Source of the DNA: Clostridiales bacterium UBA7011
GTDB lineage: Bacteria > Bacillota > Clostridia > Oscillospirales > Butyricicoccaceae
DNA: 5,244 bases
Direction of reading: 5' to 3'
NCBI GenBank assembly: GCA_002449635.1
Contig: DJXF01000044.1
Coordinates: forward strand, 1,227 to 6,470
Below the pieces are notes generated by a model that was given only the letters and a program-made list of their open reading frames with translations, searched no databases and was not told the DNA's origin. Each line of letters opens with the position of its first letter. Position 1 is the stretch's first letter. Positions 1 through 5,210 of this stretch are shown in pieces. The translations under genes and the position numbers were made by a program.

Positions 1-149
1 TAATCTGTACAAGCCTCAGTTGTGACGGTAAAGCCGTTCGGAATCGGCAGACCGAGGTTGGTCATTTCTGCCAGATTGGCGCCCTTGCCGCCGAGAAGCG
101 GACGCATGTCCGCATTGCCCTCATGAAATTCATATACCCATTTCTTCAT
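1..149 (-). CDS. ppdK: Pyruvate, phosphate dikinase, N-terminal fragment (runs off left edge)
   Basis: Reading the minus strand from the ATG at 149-147 gives 49 complete codons, beginning MKKWVYEFHEGNADMRPLL and continuing GGKGANLAEMTNLGLPIPNG, then FTVTTEACTD. This is the hallmark start of pyruvate phosphate dikinase: the LLGGKGANLAEM segment (residues 18-29) and the GLPIPNGFTVTTEAC segment (33-47) belong to the N-terminal ATP-grasp nucleotide-binding domain. The family interconverts ATP + pyruvate + Pi and AMP + PEP + PPi in the cytoplasm, through a swivelling phosphohistidine domain that lies outside this window. Anaerobic Clostridia use it for PPi-linked glycolysis or PEP formation. The start is supported by AGGAGGAG at 155-162 (minus), 5 bases before the ATG. 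The gene is divergent from the LCP gene and has a TATAAT promoter about 75 bp upstream. Only the first 5-6% of a protein of about 870-900 residues is visible, so integrity of the rest cannot be judged. Confidence 0.95.
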   Translation of the reverse strand, partial: MKKWVYEFHEGNADMRPLLGGKGANLAEMTNLGLPIPNGFTVTTEACTD

Positions 150-221
150 ATAAGCTCCTCCTGTTTCTCTCCCGCCGCAGCAGCGGCAGACTTTCCAGTT
201 CCTTTCTCATTTCGTGGGAAT

Positions 222-230
222 ATTATAGCA
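222..230 (-). promoter_or_regulatory. Extended -10 promoter of ppdK
   Basis: On the minus strand there is a perfect TATAAT (222-227) preceded by TGC (228-230), an extended -10 element. At 17-bp spacing the -35 position (245-250) reads GAACAA, a poor match to TTGACA. Transcription would start near 215 and give a leader of about 65 bases before the ppdK ATG. A weak -35 with an extended -10 fits either a TGn-dependent promoter or one helped by an activator. An AT-rich dyad at 234-275 covers the -35 position. Confidence 0.7.
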
Positions 231-233
231 CAT

Positions 234-275
234 TTTACAAAAAATTGTTCACTTACACGCAAATTTTTTTGTAAA
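234..275. repeat. AT-rich inverted repeat upstream of the ppdK -10
   Basis: TTTACAAAAAA at 234-244 is matched by its exact reverse complement TTTTTTGTAAA at 265-275. The loosely paired inner part (245-247 with 260-263) extends the dyad at the cost of bulges. Relative to the ppdK start inferred near 215, the dyad spans roughly -19 to -60 and so overlaps the -35 position. It could be a regulator site, an A-tract/UP-like element, or chance similarity in very AT-rich DNA. It is not followed by the GC stem expected of a terminator, and no protein family is recognised from it. Confidence 0.4.
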
Positions 276-460
276 TTTTGCTGTGCGCCGACATAATTTC
301 CGTAAAATCAGGAAATAACCCGCTTTTTTCCGTCTGTGCCGTGCCCCCGGTCCGTGTGTTTTTCGTGATTTTCCGTTTTTTGCTGTATCGATTCCCCTGT
401 TTGTGTGTTCGCCCCTTTCCCCTGTTTTTCAATGTTTGCAGTTTGTTTTCTTTCTGTTTC

Positions 461-489
461 TTGCTTTTTCGCAGTGTTGCGTGTATACT
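461..489 (+). promoter_or_regulatory. Sigma-A-type promoter of the LCP gene
   Basis: TTGCTT at 461-466 (-35, three of six matches to TTGACA, including the TTG core) is followed by a 17-bp spacer and TATACT at 484-489 (-10, five of six). Transcription would begin near 496, leaving a leader of only about 20 bases that contains the Shine-Dalgarno site. This promoter supports the GTG start at 515, because transcription would begin downstream of the alternative ATG at 278. Confidence 0.6.
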
Positions 490-499
490 GTTAGGCATT

Positions 500-506
500 A
501 AGGAGG
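500..506 (+). promoter_or_regulatory. Shine-Dalgarno site that fixes the LCP start
   Basis: AAGGAGG at 500-506 is a near-perfect complement of the 16S anti-Shine-Dalgarno sequence and lies 8 bases before the GTG at 515. No comparable site precedes the in-frame ATG at 278, so the GTG start is preferred. Confidence 0.85.
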
Positions 507-514
507 TCTTCACA

Positions 515-1489
515 GTGAAAATAAGATCCATTATCCTATACATTCTGATTATTCTTGCCGTTTTGCTGGGCGGATTGTTTGCCGCATACCAGTATTTCTT
601 CGGCAGGGTGACGACAGACAAAACATTTTCCGGACAGGCCGACCGCCTTGCCATTCAGACCGATACGGACTTTACCAAGTCAAACATTGTGAACATCGCG
701 ATTTTCGGTATCGACAGCGAGACCGGCACAAAGGGCCGTTCGGACGCAACGATGATTCTGTCCATCGACTATGAGCACAACAAGATCAAGCTGTCCTCCA
801 TCGCACGCGATACGCTGGTCTACATTCCGGACAAGGATGTCACGGAAAAATATACCCATGCCTATTCCTACGGCGGTGCGCAGCTTGCAGTCAAAACGAT
901 GAACGCCAACTTCAACACCAATGTACAGGACTATATCGCTGTAAACTTCAGTGAGATGGCGGATATCGTCGATCTGGTCGGCGGCGTCGAAGTCAATCTC
1001 ACGGAAAAGGAACGCGAGCATGTACCTGACAGCAGCAACCTCGGAACAGGTGAAAACATCACGCTCAACGGCAAGCAGGCGGTTGCCTATTCTCGAATCC
1101 GTTATATCGACAGCGATGATGTTCGTACCAGCCGTCAGCGCGAAGTTCTCAACTGCCTGTTCAGCAAGGCACGCAGCATGTCCGCATCCCAGTACCCCAC
1201 ACTGATTCGTCAGTGCCTCGGTCTGTGCACAACCTCGCTGGACTACGGAGAAATCCTCAAATTCTCACAGATTCTTCTCAACAAGGATCTGACGCTCAAG
1301 CAGTTCGCCCTGCCCGGAGATGCTGTCGATGCATGGGGCGGCATCATGCGCGGAAGCGGTGCGTGGTGCTATGTCTATGACCTGCGCCAAGCCTCCGATG
1401 CGCTGCTCACCTTCATCTATGAAGATCTGTACACCAATTCGAATTACACGCTCCCGCCGGCTACGGTCGACAAAAGCGCACTGAATTAA
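515..1489 (+). CDS. LytR-CpsA-Psr (LCP) family cell-envelope glycopolymer phosphotransferase
   Basis: The product is a 324-residue single-pass membrane protein. A short positive N-terminus (KIR) leads into one transmembrane helix at about residues 5-28, leaving the catalytic domain outside the cell. The LCP domain (about 60-215) shows the family motifs: IFGIDS (63-68), GRSDATMILSID (74-85), SSIARDTLVYIP (94-105), HAYSYGG (115-121), VDLVGGVEV (152-160), LNGKQAVAYSRIRY (184-197) and the D..R..RQ signature (D201, R204, R207, Q208). The conserved R98, D99, R194 and R196 are all present. LCP proteins transfer undecaprenyl-phosphate-linked polymers (teichoic acid, capsule or other wall glycans) onto peptidoglycan; the polymer handled here cannot be told from sequence. 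One mild oddity is Ala97, where Pro usually precedes RDT. The start is GTG with AAGGAGG upstream; the frame is open back to 278, but that extension is low-complexity and is rejected. The gene is monocistronic: its own promoter lies upstream and a terminator follows at once. Confidence 0.92.
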   Translation: MKIRSIILYILIILAVLLGGLFAAYQYFFGRVTTDKTFSGQADRLAIQTDTDFTKSNIVNIAIFGIDSETGTKGRSDATMILSIDYEHNKIKLSSIARDTLVYIPDKDVTEKYTHAYSYGGAQLAVKTMNANFNTNVQDYIAVNFSEMADIVDLVGGVEVNLTEKEREHVPDSSNLGTGENITLNGKQAVAYSRIRYIDSDDVRTSRQREVLNCLFSKARSMSASQYPTLIRQCLGLCTTSLDYGEILKFSQILLNKDLTLKQFALPGDAVDAWGGIMRGSGAWCYVYDLRQASDALLTFIYEDLYTNSNYTLPPATVDKSALN

Positions 1490-1493
1490 ACGG

Positions 1494-1529
1494 ACGCCGT
1501 CTGTTTCCTCGGAAGCGGGCGGCGTTTTT
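1494..1529 (+). terminator. Rho-independent terminator of the LCP gene
   Basis: A 14-bp stem (1494-1507 with 1512-1525, including G-T wobbles) is capped by a CTCG tetraloop and runs into a T-tract at 1525-1529. The core is ACGCCG paired with CGGCGT. It begins 5 bases after the LCP stop codon, separating this gene from the gldA unit. Confidence 0.88.
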
Positions 1530-1582
1530 CTCGTCAAATCTGATAAGGAATCGGTTTGTCTTCCGGTGTTGTTTTGTTGTTC

Positions 1583-1611
1583 TTTACAAAGACGGCGGAT
1601 TTTGATAAACT
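1583..1611 (+). promoter_or_regulatory. Promoter of the gldA-udp operon
   Basis: TTTACA at 1583-1588 (five of six matches to TTGACA), a 17-bp spacer, and TAAACT at 1606-1611 preceded by TGA (1603-1605), an extended -10. The start point would be near 1618, giving a leader of about 70 bases. A 16-bp imperfect palindrome (1602-1617) covers the entire -10, so the promoter is likely repressible. Confidence 0.65.
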
Positions 1612-1617
1612 TGTCAA
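1602..1617. promoter_or_regulatory. Candidate operator overlapping the gldA -10
   Basis: TTGATAAACTTGTCAA reads as an imperfect palindrome of form TTGAYAAR-YTTRTCAA: compared with its reverse complement, 12 of 16 positions agree. It sits exactly over the -10 hexamer, where a bound repressor would block RNA polymerase. The shape resembles sites of small winged-helix repressors (MarR-, GntR- or Rex-like), but I cannot assign a family, and no regulator gene lies in the window. Confidence 0.45.
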
Positions 1618-1626
1618 TAAGAGAGA

Positions 1627-1655
1627 AGGGCTTGCGGACAGACTGGTCCGCCCCT
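1627..1655 (+). other. Hairpin in the gldA leader
   Basis: GCGGAC (1634-1639) and GTCCGC (1646-1651) form a perfect 6-bp stem with a 6-base loop. The flanking AGGG (1627-1630) and CCCT (1652-1655) can extend it by 4 bp across a 3-base bulge. No T-tract follows, so it is not a terminator. It ends about 15 bases before the Shine-Dalgarno site at 1671-1677 and could stabilise the 5' end of the transcript or influence translation. Confidence 0.45.
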
Positions 1656-1687
1656 CTTCCCGGATTTAGGAAAGGAGTCATTCGATT

Positions 1688-2785
1688 ATGTCTTACGGTA
1701 TCAAATCTCCTGCCAGATATGTGCAGGGCAGCGGCGAGCTGGCCAACCTCGGCCGCAATGTAAAGCGAATGGGCGAGAAATTCCTGGTTCTCTGCTCGGC
1801 AAACAACAAAAAGCGCGTCGGTGACGCAATTGAAGAAAGTCTGAAGTCGGTAGAAAAGGACGTTGTCTTCTGCCTGTTCAACGGCGAGTGCTCCAAGGCG
1901 GAAATCTCCCGCGTGATGGACGTTGTCACGGAAAACGGCTGCGATGTCATCATCGGTGTCGGCGGCGGCAAGGTCATTGATACCGCAAAGGCTGTCGCCA
2001 CCAATCTCGGCGGCTATCCGATCGTTATCATTCCGACGGTCGCTTCCAACGATTCCCCGTGCAGCGGCGTTGCCGTCATCTATAACGACGAAGGCGTCGT
2101 CATCAAGGCGCTGATGATGAAGCGCAATCCCGATCTTGTCCTTGTGGACACCGATGTCATTGCAAAGTCTCCGCGCCGCCTGCTGGTTGCCGGCATGGGC
2201 GATGCGCTCGCAACCTGGTTCGAGGCGCGGGCCTGCAAAAATTCCGGTGCGAAAACCATGGCGCGCGGTCAGTGCTCCAACACCGCACTGATGATGAGCA
2301 GGCTGTGCTATGATATTCTGATTCGTGACGGTGCAAAGGCACTGGAGGCACTGGAGGCCAAGGCATCCAACGATGCGCTCGACAACGTAGTCGAAGCCTG
2401 CATTTACCTGAGCGGCGTCGGCTTTGAGAGCGGCGGTCTGGCTGCCGCCCACGCCATCAACGACGGCTTTGCCTATGTACCGCAGGCCCACGGCATGTAT
2501 CACGGCGAAAAGGTTGCTTTCGGCACACTGACGCAGCTGGTGCTTGAGCATGCGCCGGAGGATGAGAAAAACGAAGTGCTCAGCTTTATGAAGCAGGTCG
2601 GTCTGCCGATGACTTTGGCAGATCTCGGAATTACCGAGGTCAAAGAAGAGGAAATCCGCAAGGTTGCGGAAGCTGCCTGCGTTCCGACACAGTCCACCAA
2701 GAATCTGCGCAAGGACATCACACCGGACGAGGTCTATGCCGCAATTATGGAAGCGGATCAAATCGGCAGGGCGTTCAAAGCATAA
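1688..2785 (+). CDS. gldA: Glycerol dehydrogenase (NAD+-dependent, iron-containing alcohol dehydrogenase family)
   Basis: The 365-residue product is full length for bacterial glycerol dehydrogenase (about 365-370) and begins typically (YGIKSPARYVQGSGEL). The N-terminal Rossmann-like half carries the dinucleotide-binding motif GVGGGKVIDTAK (90-101), followed by IIPTVASNDSPCSG (114-127). The C-terminal helical half carries the metal ligands expected from the characterised enzyme: D172 in AGMGDALATWFEA (168-180), H255 in AAAHAINDGF (252-261) and H272 in HGMYHGEKVAFG (268-279). The enzyme oxidises glycerol to dihydroxyacetone with NAD+ and works in reverse under reducing conditions; it is cytoplasmic. 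The start is ATG with AAAGGAG at 1671-1677. No dihydroxyacetone kinase is adjacent, so glycerol use could be completed elsewhere, or the enzyme may serve as a small-ketone or hydroxy-carbonyl reductase, which is a known activity of the family. It is the first gene of an apparent operon with udp. Confidence 0.93.
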   Translation: MSYGIKSPARYVQGSGELANLGRNVKRMGEKFLVLCSANNKKRVGDAIEESLKSVEKDVVFCLFNGECSKAEISRVMDVVTENGCDVIIGVGGGKVIDTAKAVATNLGGYPIVIIPTVASNDSPCSGVAVIYNDEGVVIKALMMKRNPDLVLVDTDVIAKSPRRLLVAGMGDALATWFEARACKNSGAKTMARGQCSNTALMMSRLCYDILIRDGAKALEALEAKASNDALDNVVEACIYLSGVGFESGGLAAAHAINDGFAYVPQAHGMYHGEKVAFGTLTQLVLEHAPEDEKNEVLSFMKQVGLPMTLADLGITEVKEEEIRKVAEAACVPTQSTKNLRKDITPDEVYAAIMEADQIGRAFKA

Positions 2786-2815
2786 TATCCTGTTCCCGAA
2801 ACGGAGGGCAGCAGC

Positions 2816-3604
2816 ATGGCAACAGCATACAGTCCCAACGAGGAATTTCATCTGAAAATCAAGCCGGGCGATGTGGGCGGCTATGTCATTCTTCCCGGTG
2901 ATCCGGGGAGATGTGAACGCATCGCGGCGCTGCTCGACCAGCCGCGAAAAATCGCCTCCAACCGCGAATTTACAACCGTTACCGGTCTGCTCGACGGCGA
3001 ACCGGTCAGCGTGGTCTCCACCGGCATCGGCGGCCCCTCCGCCGCAATCGCGCTCGAGGAGCTTGTTCACTGCGGCGCACATACCTTCATTCGGGTTGGC
3101 ACATCGGGCGGGATGCAGCCGGAGGTGCTCGGCGGGGATGTCGTCATCGCCACAGCCGCCGTGCGCATGGACGGCACGGGAAAGGAATACGCCCCGATTG
3201 AATATCCTGCGGCGGCACATTTTGACGTTGTGCAGGCACTGCGGCAGGCTGCTGCGGCCGCCGGACAGCGCTTTCATCTCGGTGTTGTACAGTGCAAGGA
3301 TTCGTTTTACGGTCAGCACGAGCCGGAAAATATGCCGGTCGCCGCTGAACTGACGCAAAAATGGCAGGCATGGCTCAAATGCGGTGCACTCGCCAGTGAG
3401 ATGGAATCGGCGACGCTGTTTCTCGTCGCCGCAGTGCGCCGCGTGCGCATCGGCAGTATTCTTCTGGTGCTCGGCAACCAGACCCGCCGCGCGATGGGTC
3501 TGGAGGATATTCAGGTGCATGACACCTCTGCGTGTGCGCAGATTGCCGTCGCGGCAATGCGCGGGCTGATTGCGGCCGACCGCGCCGCAAGCGCGCCCGA
3601 TTGA
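2816..3604 (+). CDS. udp: Uridine phosphorylase (PNP/UDP family, NP-I fold)
   Basis: The 262-residue product matches the uridine phosphorylase type of the NP-I family (E. coli Udp is 253). FHL (11-13) supplies the dimer-interface His equivalent to E. coli H8. ILPGDPGRCERIAAL (25-39) and RVGTSGG (93-99) form the phosphate site (G28, R32, R93, T96). STGIGGPSAAIALEEL (68-83) and the ribose-binding SEMESATLF (194-202; E195, M196, E197) are intact. The base-recognition loop reads DSFYGQHEPENMP (162-174): Q167 matches E. coli Q166, but the Arg two residues later (E. coli R168) is Glu here. The enzyme cleaves uridine with phosphate to uracil and ribose-1-phosphate, feeding pyrimidine salvage and pentose catabolism in the cytoplasm. 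GGAGG at 2803-2807 precedes the ATG. It follows gldA by 30 bp with no terminator between, so co-transcription is likely. Exact nucleoside specificity is less certain than the family. Confidence 0.9.
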   Translation: MATAYSPNEEFHLKIKPGDVGGYVILPGDPGRCERIAALLDQPRKIASNREFTTVTGLLDGEPVSVVSTGIGGPSAAIALEELVHCGAHTFIRVGTSGGMQPEVLGGDVVIATAAVRMDGTGKEYAPIEYPAAAHFDVVQALRQAAAAAGQRFHLGVVQCKDSFYGQHEPENMPVAAELTQKWQAWLKCGALASEMESATLFLVAAVRRVRIGSILLVLGNQTRRAMGLEDIQVHDTSACAQIAVAAMRGLIAADRAASAPD

Positions 3605-3627
3605 GCAAACCGGTTTCAAACAGCAAA

Positions 3628-3670
3628 AGGGTCTGATCTCTGTTGTGTGCAGAAGTCAGACCCTCTTTTT
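3628..3670. terminator. Terminator between convergent udp and CoA-transferase genes
   Basis: AGGGTCTGA (3628-3636) pairs perfectly with TCAGACCCT (3656-3664) as a 9-bp stem. A small inner stem (TCTG 3639-3642 with CAGA 3650-3653) shortens the loop, and five T follow on the plus strand (3666-3670). It lies 24 bases after the udp stop and 14 bases beyond the stop of the minus-strand gene. Read on the minus strand the stem is followed by only four T, so it should be strong for udp and weaker for the opposite transcript. Confidence 0.85.
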
Positions 3671-3677
3671 GATTGGG

Positions 3678-5015
3678 TTATCCGCGGCGGTTGGAACGCC
3701 GCCAGATATGCTGCTCTTCGGCAGCGCGAATCAGCTCCTCCCGAAAATCGGGATGCGCCAGCGAAATCAGCAGCTCCGCGCGCTCCCAGGTGGAGCGCCC
3801 CTCCATGTTGACCACGCCGTATTCCGTGGCGAGATAATAAACCTGTGAGCGCGGCGAGGTGATGATCTCTCCGCTGAAATGCGGCAGCACACGGGAATGC
3901 CGCACGCCCTGTTTGTCGCGATAGGTGGAGCTCATGCAGATAAATGCCTTGCCACCGCGCGAGCCGGATGCGCCGAGCAGAAAATCCAGCTGTCCGCCTG
4001 TTCCGCTGATGTGCCGCATGCCGGAGGTCTCTGACGATACCTGTCCGAACAAATCGACCGCCAGACAGCTGTTGATGGAAACCATATTGTCAATCTGCTC
4101 AATCACGGTCGGACTGTTGACATATTCGAGCGGAAATGCCGCCACCGCAGGGTTTTCGTCGATCCATTCATACAGCTGACGCGAGCCGATGGCGACGCCG
4201 AGCACACTTTTTCCGCGGTTGATGGTCTTATACTTGTTGGTCAGCTTGCCCTCCCTGTGCAGGTCCAGATACGCGTCCGAGCACAGCTCCGTGTGCATGC
4301 CGAGATCACGCAGATCCGACTGCGCGAGCAGCTGTCCGACTGCATTGGGCAGGCTGCCGATGCCGAGCTGCAGGGTGATTCCGTCGTTCATATACGGCAT
4401 CAGGTGCGCGGCAATTTTGCGGTCGGTCTCCGTCGGAGGCGGAAACGAAACCTCGGGGAACGGATCGTGCTCCCCTTCTACAATATAATCCACCTCCGAG
4501 ATATGAATGCACTCATCATATCCGCCGTACAGCTTGGGCAGGTTGGGATTGGTTTCCAGAATCACGATATCCGCCTTGCGCAGAATCTGTGCGCACACAC
4601 CGGTGGATGTGGAGAAATTGAAATATCCGTGCTTGTCCATCGGCGTCACGCTCATCATCGCCACATTGACATCCAGAAAATGCTTATAATAGGCCGAATA
4701 GTTGTGGAACACCATCGGAATAAAATAACACAGACCGCGGTCACACAGCTTGCGCTCATAATTCGAGCAATGCCACGAATTATAGGTGAAATGCTCCTGC
4801 GAGGGATCGCACTCCGCAACCTCAATCGGTCCGAAAATCAGATTTCCGCGGATTTTTACATCGAACAGCTCGTCCCGCCGCTTTGCCAGCGCGCGGTCGA
4901 GCAAAACCGGCTTGCCCAGTGAGGTCGTATAATCCACCCAGTCGCCGCTTTTGACCACGCGCACCGCTTCCTCCGGCGTGCGCAGCTTGCTTCTGTATTC
5001 AGCCAGAAAACTCAT
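3678..5015 (-). CDS. Acetyl-CoA hydrolase/transferase family protein, butyryl-CoA:acetate CoA-transferase-like
   Basis: The 445-residue protein has the length and architecture of family-I CoA-transferases of the butyryl-CoA:acetate / 4-hydroxybutyrate type. The N-terminal half begins MSFLAEYRSKL, with DEAV-like PEEAVRVVKSGDWVDY (14-29), LDRALAKRRDELFDVKIRG (39-57) and MDKHGYFNFS (126-135). The C-terminal half carries QLGIGSLPNAVG (216-227), the HTEL segment whose E243 aligns with the family's catalytic Glu, the CoA-site motif SGTGGQLDF (337-345), ATEYGVVNMEGRSTWERAE (396-414) and the ending AHPDFREELI...HIWRRSNR. Members form a glutamyl-CoA intermediate and move CoA from an acyl-CoA to acetate, typically the last step of butyrate formation. 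The stretch at 30-35 (TTSLGK) and residues 60-110 depart from the Roseburia-type sequences I recall, so a different acyl group is possible. The M at 5015 is chosen because GAGGTGA (5021-5027) precedes it; an in-frame ATG at 5054 lacks a better site. Transcription is leftward from 5098-5125. Confidence 0.85.
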   Translation of the reverse strand: MSFLAEYRSKLRTPEEAVRVVKSGDWVDYTTSLGKPVLLDRALAKRRDELFDVKIRGNLIFGPIEVAECDPSQEHFTYNSWHCSNYERKLCDRGLCYFIPMVFHNYSAYYKHFLDVNVAMMSVTPMDKHGYFNFSTSTGVCAQILRKADIVILETNPNLPKLYGGYDECIHISEVDYIVEGEHDPFPEVSFPPPTETDRKIAAHLMPYMNDGITLQLGIGSLPNAVGQLLAQSDLRDLGMHTELCSDAYLDLHREGKLTNKYKTINRGKSVLGVAIGSRQLYEWIDENPAVAAFPLEYVNSPTVIEQIDNMVSINSCLAVDLFGQVSSETSGMRHISGTGGQLDFLLGASGSRGGKAFICMSSTYRDKQGVRHSRVLPHFSGEIITSPRSQVYYLATEYGVVNMEGRSTWERAELLISLAHPDFREELIRAAEEQHIWRRSNRRG

Positions 5016-5020
5016 TCCAG

Positions 5021-5027
5021 TCACCTC
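5021..5027 (-). promoter_or_regulatory. Shine-Dalgarno site that fixes the CoA-transferase start
   Basis: GAGGTGA on the minus strand lies 5 bases before the ATG at 5015-5013. The resulting N-terminus (MSFLAEYRSKL) matches the usual start of the family, whereas the in-frame ATG at 5054 would add 13 residues not expected in the family. Confidence 0.75.
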
Positions 5028-5097
5028 GAATCGGAACATCCGCACAGCAGGCAATCTCCGGCAGGGCGAATATTCTTTGTGGTATCATCCTGCTTTT

Positions 5098-5125
5098 AGT
5101 TTATCATAGCTGTGAAAAAATGCAA
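5098..5125 (-). promoter_or_regulatory. Promoter of the CoA-transferase gene
   Basis: On the minus strand, TTGCAT (5120-5125) is followed by a 16-bp spacer and TAAACT (5098-5103), with TGA immediately upstream of the -10 (extended -10). The start point would be near 5091, giving a leader of about 75 bases. The -10 block TGATAAACT is identical to that of the gldA promoter. Confidence 0.6.
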
Positions 5126-5181
5126 GAGCAACGGCACGCACAGAGCAGATGCGCAAATTCCGCATCATTTCAAAAAAACTG

Positions 5182-5210
5182 TTGACACGTCTGCCCGCCT
5201 ATGGTAAATT
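5182..5210 (+). promoter_or_regulatory. Strong rightward promoter for a gene beyond the window
   Basis: A perfect TTGACA (5182-5187), a 17-bp spacer, and TAAATT (5205-5210) preceded by TGG (extended -10). Transcription would start near 5217. The remaining 27 bases contain no supported start codon with a Shine-Dalgarno site; GGAT (5222-5225) and ATCC (5236-5239) could begin a leader hairpin, but too little is visible to name it. The promoter is divergent from the CoA-transferase promoter, with about 80 bp between their -10 and -35 boxes. Confidence 0.7.

Larger units (their letters stand above)
150..514. other. Divergent ppdK/LCP intergenic region with pyrimidine-rich tract
   Basis: This 365-bp stretch holds the ppdK leader and promoter on the left, the AT-rich dyad in the middle, and the LCP promoter with Shine-Dalgarno site on the right. 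From about 300 to 470 the plus strand is strikingly rich in T and C with few purines. This keeps the frame upstream of the LCP gene open back to 278 and yields a Phe-rich, low-complexity translation. The antisense reading (253-654, minus) is Lys/Arg-rich for the same reason. I see no convincing gene, RNA fold or riboswitch signature in the tract. Confidence 0.6.

Noticed and set aside
278..514. N-terminal extension of the LCP protein from the ATG at 278
   Set aside because: No Shine-Dalgarno site precedes it. The GTG at 515 has a near-perfect site and is followed at once by the expected membrane anchor, and the predicted promoter lies downstream of 278.
253..654. A 133-codon Lys/Arg-rich open frame on the minus strand
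   Set aside because: Its composition follows directly from the pyrimidine-rich plus strand, it overlaps the LCP membrane segment, and no ribosome site or known domain is seen.
1265..3619. A 784-codon open frame on the minus strand opposite the LCP 3' end, gldA and udp
   Set aside because: It lies in codon register with three well-identified plus-strand genes that happen to share one frame. Those genes avoid TTA, CTA and TCA codons, so the antisense frame lacks stops. The translation is His/Cys/Arg-rich without recognisable domains, and no promoter or ribosome site supports it.
4257..4922. A 221-codon open frame on the plus strand opposite the CoA-transferase gene
   Set aside because: It is an antisense shadow of a strongly supported gene, with no family motifs and no convincing start signals.
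5016..5054. Longer CoA-transferase starting at the ATG at 5054
   Set aside because: The 13 extra residues are not typical of the family, and the ribosome site at 5021-5027 is positioned for the ATG at 5015.
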